Origin: Prorocentrum cordatum
Lineage: Eukaryota; Sar; Dinophyceae; Prorocentrales; Prorocentraceae
Reading direction: 5' to 3'
Length of the DNA: 64,000 bases
Assembly (NCBI GenBank): GCA_963575745.1
Contig: CAUYUJ010018872.1
Span: 129,368 to 193,367 of the forward strand
Shown: positions 1-9,386 of the stretch, piece by piece
How positions within the stretch are numbered: the first letter of the stretch is position 1
Layout of the letters: the number at the start of each line of letters is the position of its first letter
Translations under genes and position numbers: made by a program
The notes under the pieces: generated by a model
What the model saw: the letters and a program-made list of their open reading frames with translations, nothing else
What the model was told of the DNA's origin: nothing
Database searches by the model: none

Positions 1-65
1 TCCTCCTCTCCCTCCTCCTCCCGCTCGTCCTCCTCCTCTTCCTTTTCCTGCTCCTCCCCCTCGTC
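1..65. repeat. TCC-rich pyrimidine tract, LINE target
   Basis: Irregular TCC/TCT microsatellite. Similar CT-rich DNA continues on the far side of the LINE (6696-6775), so the element appears to have inserted inside a pyrimidine tract. Confidence 0.8.
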
Positions 66-81
66 CTCCTGCTTATCCTCC
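66..81. repeat. Left target-site duplication of the LINE
   Basis: The 16-mer CTCCTGCTTATCCTCC is repeated exactly at 6680-6695. The two copies bracket the retrotransposon, and the length is usual for LINE target-primed insertion. The sequence is pyrimidine-rich, which lowers specificity, but the GCTTA core is distinctive. Confidence 0.7.
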
Positions 82-237
82 CTCAAGCAATTTGGGCGCA
101 AGCAGGTGCAGGGGCCCAGCGGCCTTAGCACCTCACGCGCGCGATTCTCGGGGCTTCCCCGCAGCGCTTGAGGGACCCAGACCGAGGGCCACGCCACAGC
201 CCAAGGTCTGTGACCAACACCGAGACCAGATTCAGCC

Positions 238-1326
238 ATGACACAGTTGTGGACCAGATGCGACCAGTGCCGCCGATGTGAGTGGAACTCCATCATTGTC
301 AAGCAGGGGTATGCTTGCTCAGGATGCGGCGCGTCGATCACGCTCTACAAGCCAGCAGGACGTCGAGTACATTGGGGGGATGACGTGCAGCCCGATGCGG
401 CCCCGTCCCCCGCCGCCGCCCCACAGGGCGGCCGCCAGCGCAGCCACTCCCCGAGAGGCACGCGGCGTGGCGGGGGAGCCAAGGGCTCGCCAGCGAAGGG
501 CACGGCAGGCACCTCCGTGACAGAGCTGCTCCAGCAGGCGGCCCAGGCCACGGAGGACGCGGCTCTGCAGGAGGCGCTCAAGAAGCAGATCGAGAAGATC
601 AGCACCCAGGCCAAGGCCGAGTCCGAGGCAGCGGTGTCCCCAGCCGAGGCGCTTCGCAAGGCTGACGGGGCCTGGAAGAATGCGGAGCACCACCACAGCC
701 AGTGCGTGGACAACGTGCTCCGCTTGAGGCAGAGCCTCGAGGCCGCCGAGGCCAAGGAGGGCAGGGCTGCTGTGGCCTTGGCGCAGGCGACTGCGGCCAA
801 GAAGGCCGCCGCCCAGGCCGTCGCCAAGGCGGAGGGCGTGGACGCGCCCACAGCGGAGCCGTCTGCGACGGCCATGTTCAAGGTCGAGTGGGACGAGGGC
901 TTCTTCAACTCGTTGGACGAGATGGAGTGCACGCCCGAAGAGCGCCGCGCGTTGGACACGCTCCACGAGCAGCTCAAGGGCGTCAAGTCGGACCTGACAG
1001 GCAAGGAAGCCGAGATCAAGGCCTGGCTCGACAACGCCAGGAAGATTCAGAATGATATCACCGATCGCCCCAGGAGGAAGAAGAGGAAGGGTGATGACGG
1101 GCAAGCTGCAGCGGCAGAGGAGGAGGCCAAGCCTGAGGCTGGGGCGAGCGCGCCGACTGACACGGCGCCCACGGCCACGGCCCAGGACGGTGAGGCCTCC
1201 CAGGCTGCCGCCGAGAAGATCGAGTCGGAGGCCAAGAAGCTGTCGGAGGCCAAGTTCACGGCCAAGGCCGAGGCGGCGGCAGCCAAGGCCAAGGCCAAGG
1301 GGAAGGGCTCAGACGCCTCCTCTTGA
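238..1326 (+). CDS. LINE ORF1: zinc-ribbon, coiled-coil, basic protein
   Basis: 362 residues from an ATG. An N-terminal pair of CxxC motifs (C8/C11 and C27/C30, with C14 between) suggests a small zinc-binding fold. Residues about 90-215 are Ala/Lys/Glu-rich with a heptad-like, coiled-coil character, and a cluster PRRKKRK at about 277-284 could be a nuclear localisation or RNA-binding patch. The C-terminus is an Ala/Lys-rich tail. By position and composition it is the nucleic-acid-binding ORF1 protein that coats LINE RNA and may multimerise through the coil. It has no recognisable RRM or CCHC gag knuckle. The TGA stop is followed in the same frame by ORF2. Function is inferred from position, not from a family match. 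Confidence 0.8.
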   Translation: MTQLWTRCDQCRRCEWNSIIVKQGYACSGCGASITLYKPAGRRVHWGDDVQPDAAPSPAAAPQGGRQRSHSPRGTRRGGGAKGSPAKGTAGTSVTELLQQAAQATEDAALQEALKKQIEKISTQAKAESEAAVSPAEALRKADGAWKNAEHHHSQCVDNVLRLRQSLEAAEAKEGRAAVALAQATAAKKAAAQAVAKAEGVDAPTAEPSATAMFKVEWDEGFFNSLDEMECTPEERRALDTLHEQLKGVKSDLTGKEAEIKAWLDNARKIQNDITDRPRRKKRKGDDGQAAAAEEEAKPEAGASAPTDTAPTATAQDGEASQAAAEKIESEAKKLSEAKFTAKAEAAAAKAKAKGKGSDASS

Positions 1327-1329
1327 CTA
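1324..1329 (+). promoter_or_regulatory. In-frame TGA CTA between ORF1 and ORF2: candidate readthrough site
   Basis: ORF1 stops at TGA (1324-1326); the next codon is CTA. The same frame then stays open to 6279. UGA-CUA is a known readthrough-prone stop context in viruses and animal genes. No in-frame ATG exists between the stop and 1612. Confidence 0.55.
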
Positions 1330-4300
1330 TCGCGAGACCAACAAGTACACACCGAGGGCACGACGACATTGTTCTACGCTAATGTCACCGCCTTCACTTC
1401 CAAGGTGTGGCAATACCTCCAATTAAATTATTGCAAGTATGCGTACTGGGCCTGGGCAGAGACTCACATTCACACCGAGTCAGAGCTCAGGGGGTGGGAC
1501 AAGAAGGCGAGGGAGGCGCACCTTCGGCTTCATCACAATGCGGCCCGCCCCTCATCCAAATCCGTGGCAGCGGAGCATGAGGAGCGGGCCAATGAAGGCG
1601 GCGAGTTTTTCATGGCGCAGCAGCACCTCCAGGCCCACGTCTTGCCTGAGGCCAAGGTTGCTGCTGGCCACCTGCGCGAGGCGGGCCAGGCTAGCCTCGA
1701 CGGGTTTCTTCCCATGGTGCTGCACATGGCAGGGTACTCCATCGTCGTGGTGGTGCTCTACGCCCTGCCGTGCATCCAGATGAACGGCCACAACAAGGTC
1801 AGGTTCCAACGGCTCGGAGGCCTCTTGAAGGCCATCAGGCTCCCTTGGGTGGTCGTGGGCGACTTCAATATGGAGCCTGACATCTTAGCAGCCAGCCGTT
1901 TTGCTCAGAATGTGCATGGAGTCATACGTACAGCTGGCCCCGAGGGCACCTGCGCCAACCCACAGGGGCGCGACAAGGTGCTCGACTATGTTCTGTGTAG
2001 CCCCGAGGCCACGCCGTTTCTCAAAACAATCAGTGCTGTGCGTGCGGTCCCTTGGAAGCCACATCAGGGTCTTGCCTTAGAGTTTCGGAGCTCTGGACTC
2101 CAGCTTCTCACCCGCTCCCTCGTGGTCTCCCCCAGGCTTCCTCAAGCCCCGAGGCCCAGCAAGGAGCCCACTTTTGGTTCTAAGTCCAGTGTGTCCAGGG
2201 CCCGCCAGGGAGTAGCCCAGCAAGAGGCCCTGGAGGCGCGCAAAGCTAGGTTTTCTGAGCTGTTTGGTGATTGCTTTCGAAGCCCTGGGGTCCCGTCGTC
2301 GTCGGAGGAGGGTGTAGGTCAGGCCCCTCCCGATGAGGCCGATGAATCTCAAGATTGTTGGCAAGACGAAGAGGACGACCCGTGGGCAGACCAGCTTAAT
2401 TTCTGTTCTGACAGGGGGTTGAGTAATGCCCTCGACACTCCCTGTCACCCCAACCTTCCCGACCCAAGCTCGGAGGGTAGAGGTAGTGCTGCTCTGAGTC
2501 AGGAGAAACAACATGCGTCTGGACACGTACCAGCTCTGTGTAGTTCCCCTCCCAATTCGGGCCAGCCCCCCCCACCGAGTTCAGGGGAAGATTTAAATCC
2601 CGATTTAAACCGGTCTGCTTTTCAGTTTTCGGGCCCTGAGCCCAGTCCGTTACAGGCCCCTGAAAGCGACCCCTCGCCGTCGGCTACGTTTCAGATCCCC
2701 AGCGAGTTATGGGATGAGAGCAGGCGTGAGGTCGGATTTGCTTCGGGGCAGGACTGTATTCATTCTCTTTCTCCGTCCCTCCTCAAGTCCGTTGCATTTC
2801 GGCTCGAGGCCTCCCACTCTACTGTAGTTTCAGGAATGTATGCAGCTTGGATCTCCACGGTGGAGCTTAGCATCACCAGACACCATGGCCTGGACCTCCC
2901 TCGCACACGGCGCGCGCACGGCGCGAGGCTGGTGGAGGGCCCTGTCAGGCAAGCGGCCCACCGACGACAGGTCCACCTTCGGGATCAGCGTGCGCAGTGG
3001 TGGACGCAGGTCCACACCATCGTCGCTGCCATCGCCCGCCATCGCCAGCGCAGCAACGGCCACCAGCAGCTCGAACTGTACCAGGTCGCTGCGCAGAAGG
3101 CAGCGGTGGACAGGCCAGACGGAGCTCACAGTGCGCTACGTCCTGGTCTCGACCCTCCGTGGCACGAGTGGATCAGAATCCTTGAGGGTAAGTGTCAGAT
3201 CAACCCCGCAGTGCTGGACTCGTACGTTCACGCAGCGAAGAAGGTCATGCAGCGAGCGCAGAGGTTGGCGGTCTTGGCGGCCATCCATGATTTCCGATCG
3301 TGGGTGGTGGAGCCTGAGGCCAACGGCATCCTCCACAAGTCTCTGAAGAAGGGGCCTCTCCCTCCAGTGGAGATCGTGGTCGGCCAGCAGCTGGTCTACC
3401 ACCCCAAGGACCTCATGGGCGCGAAGGCGCAGAAGTACCAGCAGCTCTGGGCCCCGACGGCGCCTAAGTTGCAGGACGTGCGCGAACTCTTCAGGCAGAT
3501 CAGGCTCCGTGCCAGCGACGACCCCTTACCGTCGCTGCACGTGGCCGACATCGGCAAGGCGGCCTCACGTATGAAGGCCAAGGCAGGCATGGGCATCGAC
3601 ATGGTCACCCCTGTTGACTACCAGAGGCTCCCCGTGGAGGGCCAGGCGGAGTTGCTACTCATCCTGGAGGCTGTGGAAGCCACGCTGGCGTGGCCAGCGC
3701 AGACGCTGGCTGTCATTGGGAAGCTCACTCCCAAGAAGACGGCTGGCGACCGAGCCATCGGGCTAGTATCGATGCTCGGACGGCTGTGGTCATTGATGCG
3801 CGAACCCACGGTCCAGACCTGGTCGGCCGAGAGTGCTCGCCACTGGGACGCCGCCCTGCCAGGCAACTCATGCCTGCAGGAGGCCTTCCTGAGGGCGCTG
3901 GACGAAGAACTAGCCCATGCTATGGGCATCAAGTACGGCCACGGGATGCTCGACATCGCCACGTTCTACGACAGCATCCCGTGGGACATCCTAGTCGCCG
4001 CAGCTTTGCGGCTAGAGCTTCCTCCTGTTATCCTATATTTGGAATTGTTACAGTGCGCTGCTCCTCGTTGTCTGGAGCAGGACAATGCTGTGCCAGAGAT
4101 GTTTGACCCGCTGCTCAGCGTAGTGCAGGGTCTCCGTTCGGGGACCCGCTTCGCCAAGATGATGACCCACCACGTCATGGTCACGGTCACCACAGCCCAT
4201 CCGAGAATGGGAGCGAGGTTATGGGTCGACGACGTCTCGGAGACATTCAAGGGATCCAGCAAGGCGGTGCGCCTGGAGCTCGCCAGTGGCATCATCACCA

Positions 4301-6279
4301 CGTGCCGCGAGCTACAGGCGAGGAAGCTCAAGGTTGCGGACAAATCGGTCGTGGTCTGCAGCCTCATGAGTGACGCGCGTGCTGTTGCCCGCTTAGTCCG
4401 ACGTGCTGGATTTACGATTCGGCCAGTGTCCCAAGCCACCTACCTCGGCATCGATTTTGGGTGCGGCAGGAGGGCGAGGGCCACCAGGGTGCAGCGTGAA
4501 GCGAAGCATCGCCTCATGAGCACCAAGATCCGCAGGTTCACCAGAGCCACCCGCCAGTACAGCGCCATGACCAAGCTCCAGCGCCAGGGAGGGCTCCCCG
4601 CGGGCGTCTACGGCCACCAGGTCCACGGGCTCTTCGGCGAGCAGTTGACCAGGTGCAGGCGACGCTTGGCTCAGACATGCGCCTCATCGGCGCGCGGACG
4701 ATGCCTCACCACGGTCCTGGCCCTGCGGGCCCCAGGCGCTGACCCAGCAGTGCTCTACCCCGTGCAGACGGTGGACACTTGGCTCAAGATCTGGAGGGAC
4801 TGCCCAGACATCCGAGCAGGTGTTCGCAAGGCTTGGCCGATCATTTTGAAGCAGATGCAAGCTGTACCCGTCCCGGCACAGGTACGGCAGATCCGAGGCC
4901 CGACGGGGGCCATCATGCACTCGCTGCTCAGACTAGGCTGGACCCCACATGATCCGTCCACGTGGTCCTACCAAACAGGCCCCGACAGCAGCGAGGAGTG
5001 GCAGTTTCCTGATAGCATCTACACAGGCAACGCGCATGTGGATAGACACGATCACCTGCTAGCAGATATTCGTAAGTTTTGCGAAGCTCAGCTCTGGACC
5101 CAGGCAGCACGACATTTTTGCGGCGGGGGCTTGGAGCAGGGCGTCGACAACACCTCATACATCCAGCTGCTCAGGCACCTGGCGCAGGTCCCCAACGGCA
5201 GAAGGTTGTGCGAGATCATGGTGCTAGTGGCGTCAGGCGGCATCTGGAACAACGAACGGAAGAAGCAGGAGCTCAAGAACTACACGGGCACCGACAAGTG
5301 CGACCGCTGCGGCACCGAGGTGGGCACCCCTCTGCACAGGTACTGGCAGTGCTCGTGCAATGTGGACGCCAAGCCGTACACCGACTCCGATGACCTGTGC
5401 ACGCAGGCCGTCACGCAGTGCAACACTGCTGAGGCCTTCTGGCTTCGAGGGCTTCTACCCGCCCCCTGGGCGGAAGTGAGCCCACCGCCTGCAGAGGACG
5501 CCTGGCAGTTCACTGGCGCCCCACACCTGGAGCCAGGACTGTTTGGCCCAGGATCGCCTTCCGACCCTGCGCTGATCTTTGGCGACGCGAGCGGAGGGCC
5601 CGACAGCCGTAGCCCCAGGCTCCGACGCGTGGGCCTGGCTATCACGTGTTTTGCCCGCCTGCAGCCCGCCATCGTTCCGCGTGGCTCGATCTTTGGGCCA
5701 CTCAGCGGCATGCGGCAGGTCGTAGCCAGAGGTGAATTAAAGTGTTTGTATCTGGCCCTCTGGGCCACCACGCAGTTCCTCACCTTTGTCACTGACTTTG
5801 CAGATGTAGCCACAGGCTGGTACGAACAACGGTTTCGCCAGCCAAGAGGTGCTGACGCTGACCTTTGGGCGGCCATCGGTGACCTCATGGCCCACAGACC
5901 GTTTCACCATGTGTCAGTCCTCTTCACACATTCTCATATGACGGCCACTCAGTTGGCCAACGGGCAAGGAATACGTACGTTGATTCTTGGCAACGCTGTT
6001 GTGGACGAGCTTGCGGGCCTGGCTGCTGCACAGGCCCGCGCGCCCGAGGACCAGCGCTACCGTCTGTTGCTGCACGAGCGTCGCGCACGTTTGGTGCGCC
6101 TCCGCCTCCTTCGTGCGACTGTGGATGCACTGGCTAAGGAAAAACAGCTGGAGCGGAGTGGTGAAAGGAAAAAGCGTGGAGGCCCTCAGCCCCCCCCCCT
6201 CCGCCGCCCCCCTCCGCTGCTGCCGTTGCTGCTCTCTTGTCTCGTCATCGGCTGTCCGACTGCCGAAAGAGATGCTTGA
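1327..6279 (+). CDS. LINE ORF2 polyprotein: endonuclease, reverse transcriptase, zinc finger, RNase H
   Basis: Open from 1327; residues are numbered here from TTG at 1369. An APE-like endonuclease spans about 2-240: N5 in the ANVTAF segment, E31 in AETH, GDFNMEP with D165/N167, D206 in LDY and H232 in the final PHQ. Reverse transcriptase spans about 690-1080: KLTPKK at 785, block A D862-x5-D868, a QG motif at 920-921, and a catalytic WVDD box at 952-955 (W and V replace the usual Y/F and A). A CX2CX8HX4C finger lies at 1311-1328. RNase H spans about 1400-1555 (D1406, E1456, D1476 or D1479, D1546). The first ATG (1612, M82) lies inside the endonuclease, so a methionine start there would lose N5 and E31. 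The enzyme would nick the target and prime cDNA synthesis at the nick. The Pro-rich end after 6180 is probably an out-of-frame reading. Confidence 0.92.
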   Translation, partial: LSRDQQVHTEGTTTLFYANVTAFTSKVWQYLQLNYCKYAYWAWAETHIHTESELRGWDKKAREAHLRLHHNAARPSSKSVAAEHEERANEGGEFFMAQQHLQAHVLPEAKVAAGHLREAGQASLDGFLPMVLHMAGYSIVVVVLYALPCIQMNGHNKVRFQRLGGLLKAIRLPWVVVGDFNMEPDILAASRFAQNVHGVIRTAGPEGTCANPQGRDKVLDYVLCSPEATPFLKTISAVRAVPWKPHQGLALEFRSSGLQLLTRSLVVSPRLPQAPRPSKEPTFGSKSSVSRARQGVAQQEALEARKARFSELFGDCFRSPGVPSSSEEGVGQAPPDEADESQDCWQDEEDDPWADQLNFCSDRGLSNALDTPCHPNLPDPSSEGRGSAALSQEKQHASGHVPALCSSPPNSGQPPPPSSGEDLNPDLNRSAFQFSGPEPSPLQAPESDPSPSATFQIPSELWDESRREVGFASGQDCIHSLSPSLLKSVAFRLEASHSTVVSGMYAAWISTVELSITRHHGLDLPRTRRAHGARLVEGPVRQAAHRRQVHLRDQRAQWWTQVHTIVAAIARHRQRSNGHQQLELYQVAAQKAAVDRPDGAHSALRPGLDPPWHEWIRILEGKCQINPAVLDSYVHAAKKVMQRAQRLAVLAAIHDFRSWVVEPEANGILHKSLKKGPLPPVEIVVGQQLVYHPKDLMGAKAQKYQQLWAPTAPKLQDVRELFRQIRLRASDDPLPSLHVADIGKAASRMKAKAGMGIDMVTPVDYQRLPVEGQAELLLILEAVEATLAWPAQTLAVIGKLTPKKTAGDRAIGLVSMLGRLWSLMREPTVQTWSAESARHWDAALPGNSCLQEAFLRALDEELAHAMGIKYGHGMLDIATFYDSIPWDILVAAALRLELPPVILYLELLQCAAPRCLEQDNAVPEMFDPLLSVVQGLRSGTRFAKMMTHHVMVTVTTAHPRMGARLWVDDVSETFKGSSKAVRLELASGIITTCRELQARKLKVADKSVVVCSLMSDARAVARLVRRAGFTIRPVSQATYLGIDFGCGRRARATRVQREAKHRLMSTKIRRFTRATRQYSAMTKLQRQGGLPAGVYGHQVHGLFGEQLTRCRRRLAQTCASSARGRCLTTVLALRAPGADPAVLYPVQTVDTWLKIWRDCPDIRAGVRKAWPIILKQMQAVPVPAQVRQIRGPTGAIMHSLLRLGWTPHDPSTWSYQTGPDSSEEWQFPDSIYTGNAHVDRHDHLLADIRKFCEAQLWTQAARHFCGGGLEQGVDNTSYIQLLRHLAQVPNGRRLCEIMVLVASGGIWNNERKKQELKNYTGTDKCDRCGTEVGTPLHRYWQCSCNVDAKPYTDSDDLCTQAVTQCNTAEAFWLRGLLPAPWAEVSPPPAEDAWQFTGAPHLEPGLFGPGSPSDPALIFGDASGGPDSRSPRLRRVGLAITCFARLQPAIVPRGSIFGPLSGMRQVVARGELKCLYLALWATTQFLTFVTDFADVATGWYEQRFRQPRGADADLWAAIGDLMAHRPFHHVSVLFTHSHMTATQLANGQGIRTLILGNAVVDELAGLAAAQARAPEDQRYRLLLHERRARLVRLRLLRATVDALAKEKQLERSGERKKRGGPQPPPLRRPPPLLPLLLSCLVIGCPTAERDA

Positions 6280-6626
6280 GGTGCCACGGCTCTGCGCCCT
6301 TGGACACTTTAAAGGAATGGCATGCCTCGGAGTGCCACAGCTTAGTGAATGTGAATGGTCTGATTTACTCTCCTCCAGTCGGAGGGCGGATCCACGTCGG
6401 GGGGGGCTGGCTGCATCCATCTCACCACCTCAATGTGCACGCCTCTTTGAATTGTTGGTTCTGTGGGAAGTGTGGGGCCATTGCTGACAAGCAAGTCCGT
6501 TCGCTTGCTAAGCCTTGTACGAACAAGTTGTCAGCAACAGGCCGTGAGTACCTCAGAAGAATTCGTGAAGGGCTCCCCCCCAAGGTCCTCAGCAAGGCCG
6601 AATTGGCCCAGCGAGGCCGAGGGTAG
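6165..6626 (+). CDS. ORF2 C-terminal zinc-binding domain in the -1 frame
   Basis: This frame opens after a stop at 6162-6164 and reads through an Ala/Pro-rich linker into CLRC (near 6268), a CX2CX12HX3C pattern, then CWFCGKCG and a basic Arg/Lys stretch that ends at TAG 6624-6626. It has no ATG of its own at the start. The domain reads like a natural extension of ORF2, which in its own frame ends in a Pro/Leu string at 6279. The link would be one base, at or near the C10 run 6190-6199. Similar Cys-rich ends are, from memory, common in dinoflagellate LINEs; that is unverified. Confidence 0.65.
   Translation, partial: KEKAWRPSAPPPPPPPSAAAVAALLSRHRLSDCRKRCLRCHGSAPLDTLKEWHASECHSLVNVNGLIYSPPVGGRIHVGGGWLHPSHHLNVHASLNCWFCGKCGAIADKQVRSLAKPCTNKLSATGREYLRRIREGLPPKVLSKAELAQRGRG
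6187..6200 (+). promoter_or_regulatory. C10 run: possible -1 slippery site or 1-bp deletion
   Basis: In ORF2 the codons CCC CCC CCC follow CAG, which satisfies the X XXY YYZ form of a -1 slip. A single missing C would give the same result. Confidence 0.4.
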
Positions 6627-6653
6627 CATTGTATGGATTGGCATCGCCAGTGG

Positions 6654-6679
6654 TTCCTATTCCTATTCCTATTCCTATA
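6654..6679 (+). repeat. LINE 3' tail of TTCCTA repeats
   Basis: About four TTCCTA units plus TA lie between the short 3' UTR and the right flanking repeat. A microsatellite tail replaces poly(A), as in several LINE clades. Confidence 0.75.
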
Positions 6680-6695
6680 CTCCTGCTTATCCTCC
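6680..6695. repeat. Right target-site duplication of the LINE
   Basis: Exact copy of 66-81. Confidence 0.7.
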
Positions 6696-6962
6696 GCGTC
6701 ATGGACCTCCTCCTCCCCCTCCTTTTCCTGCGCCTCCTCCTCCTCCTATTCCTCCTCCCTCAGTCCTGTCCTCTCTTGTCGCCGCCGCGGCCGCGACGAC
6801 GATGAGACACGCCGAGCCCATCGATGAAAAAGGGTGGCGTTGACCAGCGGTGATGCTGCCGACGGCAACGATGTTCCTGATGATGTTCCAGTGCGCGCCC
6901 AAACGGAATCGGTTGCCATTGCCGTCGCGCACGACCCCAGAACAGAAACGGCCTCTGCCCGC
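6696..6962. other. CT-rich flank, then unassigned DNA
   Basis: 6696-6775 continues the TCC-rich target tract. I see no gene between it and the end of gene A. Confidence 0.5.
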
Positions 6963-7590
6963 TCAGTCGATATTACTCTTGTTGGTGAGCCCCCGCACCT
7001 TCTTTTTCGGGCCAGCATCCGGCACATCCGCCACCGTCGCAGCAGTCGTAGCCGAACTCCCCTCGGAGCGCAAGTCGACGACGTCGATGCCGCTGACGCT
7101 GGAGCTCGCGGCACCGCTCGGGGAAGGCTGATCCGCGCCGAGGGCCTCGACCACTTTGGCCTGCGTGGTCAGCGGCAGGCTCGACGCTGAAACCTTCCAC
7201 TTCTGCTCAGCGCGCGCCACTTGCTGGGGGACCTTGGTCTTCAGGACGTCGGGCTTCTCCTCCCGATACCTCACGAAACACGATGCCAGCAAGCACGTAG
7301 AGATAGATGTCGCCAGCGCCTTCGCCTCGCTGTCGAGCTCCGCCAAGGTAGTCGCAAACTTAACCATCTTCTGGTATGTCTCGTCGTTCTCGCCCAGGAA
7401 TTTCATGTGCGCCTTTGCCTTCGTGGCGATGTTCGTCCACACGCTGATCTTCGGCAGAAGCGCATCAACGCCGCTCATCAAGAACCGTTGCTCCTTGGCC
7501 CCCTCTCCAGCCACCCACATGCACTTAGTAAAATCCCACGTGCTGACCGACTCCAGGACGACCTTGAACTCTGCGTGGAATGTCCGTGAT
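6963..7590 (-). CDS. Gene A part 4: C-terminal region
   Basis: The frame is open upstream of its first ATG (7520) back to about 7590, where it takes over from part 3. It includes a helical Lys/Ala-rich stretch (about 7450-7240), a Ser-rich linker and a basic C-terminus PKKKVRG before the stop at 6963-6965. Function unknown. Confidence 0.5.
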
Positions 7591-9246
7591 GGCCTTCGCC
7601 TGGCTGACCGTCGAGTTCGCCGACGCGTCGTAGTGCGTGAGGACGCCCATCGCCATCTTCAGCCATTTGAACATCGTGATGCCTTGGTCGTACACGGTGC
7701 CGTGGGGATCATCAGGTGCGGCTTCGGGCGCTTGCTGACGTTCGCGAGGGTTCGCGATGTCACCCATGATAACGTTGTGGTCGGAATGGCGCAGACAATG
7801 ATCCGCAAGAGTCAGAATGCAATTCGCCATCTCGTTGCCCTGGTCCACGTCCTGTATCATATCTGGAGGGGGCTGACTATCTGTCCGCGCGCTCGCATAC
7901 GACAAGTTGCCAAGCAAGCAAATATCGTTCAAGAGGCGCTGGTCATCTGCAACGTCCAGCCACTTGTTGATGCCGTTGGCCCAATCGACGTTAGACTCTT
8001 CCTTAATGGAGTCCAGCACGTCCTGCGCGGTCTTCCTCAAGCGCGTCACGGCGTCGGCGTCGGCGCACTCATTGCCGGCGCCCTGACTGTCCTCGTTGTG
8101 TTGCTCCATGACGTCCCAGGCTCGCCTCAAGTGGTTGCTGCGCTGACCTGGCACCCGCACCAAAGCCCTGACCCTGGCCGAGACCATCGCCGGATTATCA
8201 ACAATGCTGACGTTCGCGGCCTTGATTCCTGGGCCGAATACGTTGGAACCTCCAAGCGTTTCCAGCACACGTGCAGCGGCAATTGTGAACGCAATGTCCA
8301 CGGCGACTTGCCAACACCACTTTTCCCCCACGAGCCAATCTGACTCGAGTGACTTGAAGTCAAAGTTGCGAGGCAAGTCTGTCCCAAAGATCTCCTCGAT
8401 TACCTTGGCAACGTGGATGATGGTGGACTCGTCTGGCTGGCGCCAAAGTTTCTCGAGGAATACCAACGTCAGCGTCCGCTGCGCCTTCTCAACACCTGGA
8501 CAAAACCCAACCAGATTGAAGCCCACGGTCTCGGTGGGCACGCTCTTCTTGCACTGGATGGACTTCAGGAACGCGTTCAGGTGAAGAGAGTGCTGTTCCC
8601 GCGTCCCAATGGACTTATCTGCCACGTGCTGCATTGTCGACGTGAAGATGTTGATTATGAGATCGCCACCTGCGTCTTTGAACACCATCTCAATGACGGA
8701 GAACTCGCACCCGACAAGCTTGCCAAAGACTAAGTTAGCGAAGTCGCCTCGGAGACCGTCCAGAACGCGATGACGTGACTACAAGAAGTCGGCACGATCC
8801 GACAGCTGCAGCGATAAGTTCTGGCACTTGTCGGGATATATCAGAGCGCCGCACCTCCGCGCCATGGTCTGTAGCCTGCCTATGACGGTCTGGAAAGCTC
8901 GTTTAGTAGGGCGCTGGTTCCAGTGCTCCGCCAGGTTGAAGTCGTCAATGTAGGCGGTCGTCAGCTCGCCTGCAGTATGGATCAGCGAGGCCTCATCATT
9001 ACCACGGTGGCGGCTGCCATCCGTCGACTTCTTGGCTATGGGGACCTCGTCGTCGCCCTCCCGATCGGTGCCGCCTGCCGCGCTGCTGCGCTCAGCGTCG
9101 AAGCTGCCTCGCATCCTGCCCCGCGGCTGGTCGGCTTCAGCGACGTCCGTCGCAATGGATGCAGCATCGGAGCCGTCGTCGAGCCGCCTCTGCGCCAAGC
9201 TCCGCAAGCCGCCGGTGCACTCGGAGCGCGGCGTGGACGGCTGCAC
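7525..9246 (-). CDS. Gene A part 3: central region with one in-frame TAG
   Basis: 9246-8782 and 8778-7525 are in one frame with TAG at 8779-8781 (DRADFL, stop, SRHRVLDGL). Protein-like sequence continues on both sides of the stop. The frame is also open for at least 60 bases upstream of 9246 (GTG, not ATG), so 9246 is not a real start. The last 20 residues are probably out of frame: the adjacent frame takes over near 7585 with FHAEFKVVLESVSTW. No family recognised. Confidence 0.5.
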
Positions 9247-9386
9247 AGCCCTCGCTGCAGCCTGGGAGGAGGGCGGCGGGAGAGCAGGGAGATGAATGAG
9301 TGTGGCGCACAGCAGGCCCCTGCCGCGCTTCGACCGAGATCTTGCGATGCGCGACGGTGCTTCCGCTCGGTCTCCGTCGGGCGTCG

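Larger units (their letters stand above)
82..6679 (+). mobile_element. Full-length non-LTR (LINE-type) retrotransposon
   Basis: The element has a short 5' leader (82-237), ORF1 (238-1326), ORF2 (from 1327, with endonuclease, reverse transcriptase, zinc finger and RNase H), a C-terminal zinc domain in the -1 frame to 6626, a 27-nt 3' UTR and a TTCCTA-repeat tail. It is bounded by an exact 16-bp direct repeat. There are no long terminal repeats. The order APE-like endonuclease, RT, CCHC-like finger, RNase H places it with LINEs that encode RNase H. The near-complete ORFs and the identical flanking repeats indicate a fairly recent insertion. Confidence 0.9.

Noticed and set aside
319-1104. Minus-strand and +1 ORFs over LINE ORF1
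   Set aside because: Shadows of a GC-rich coding frame.
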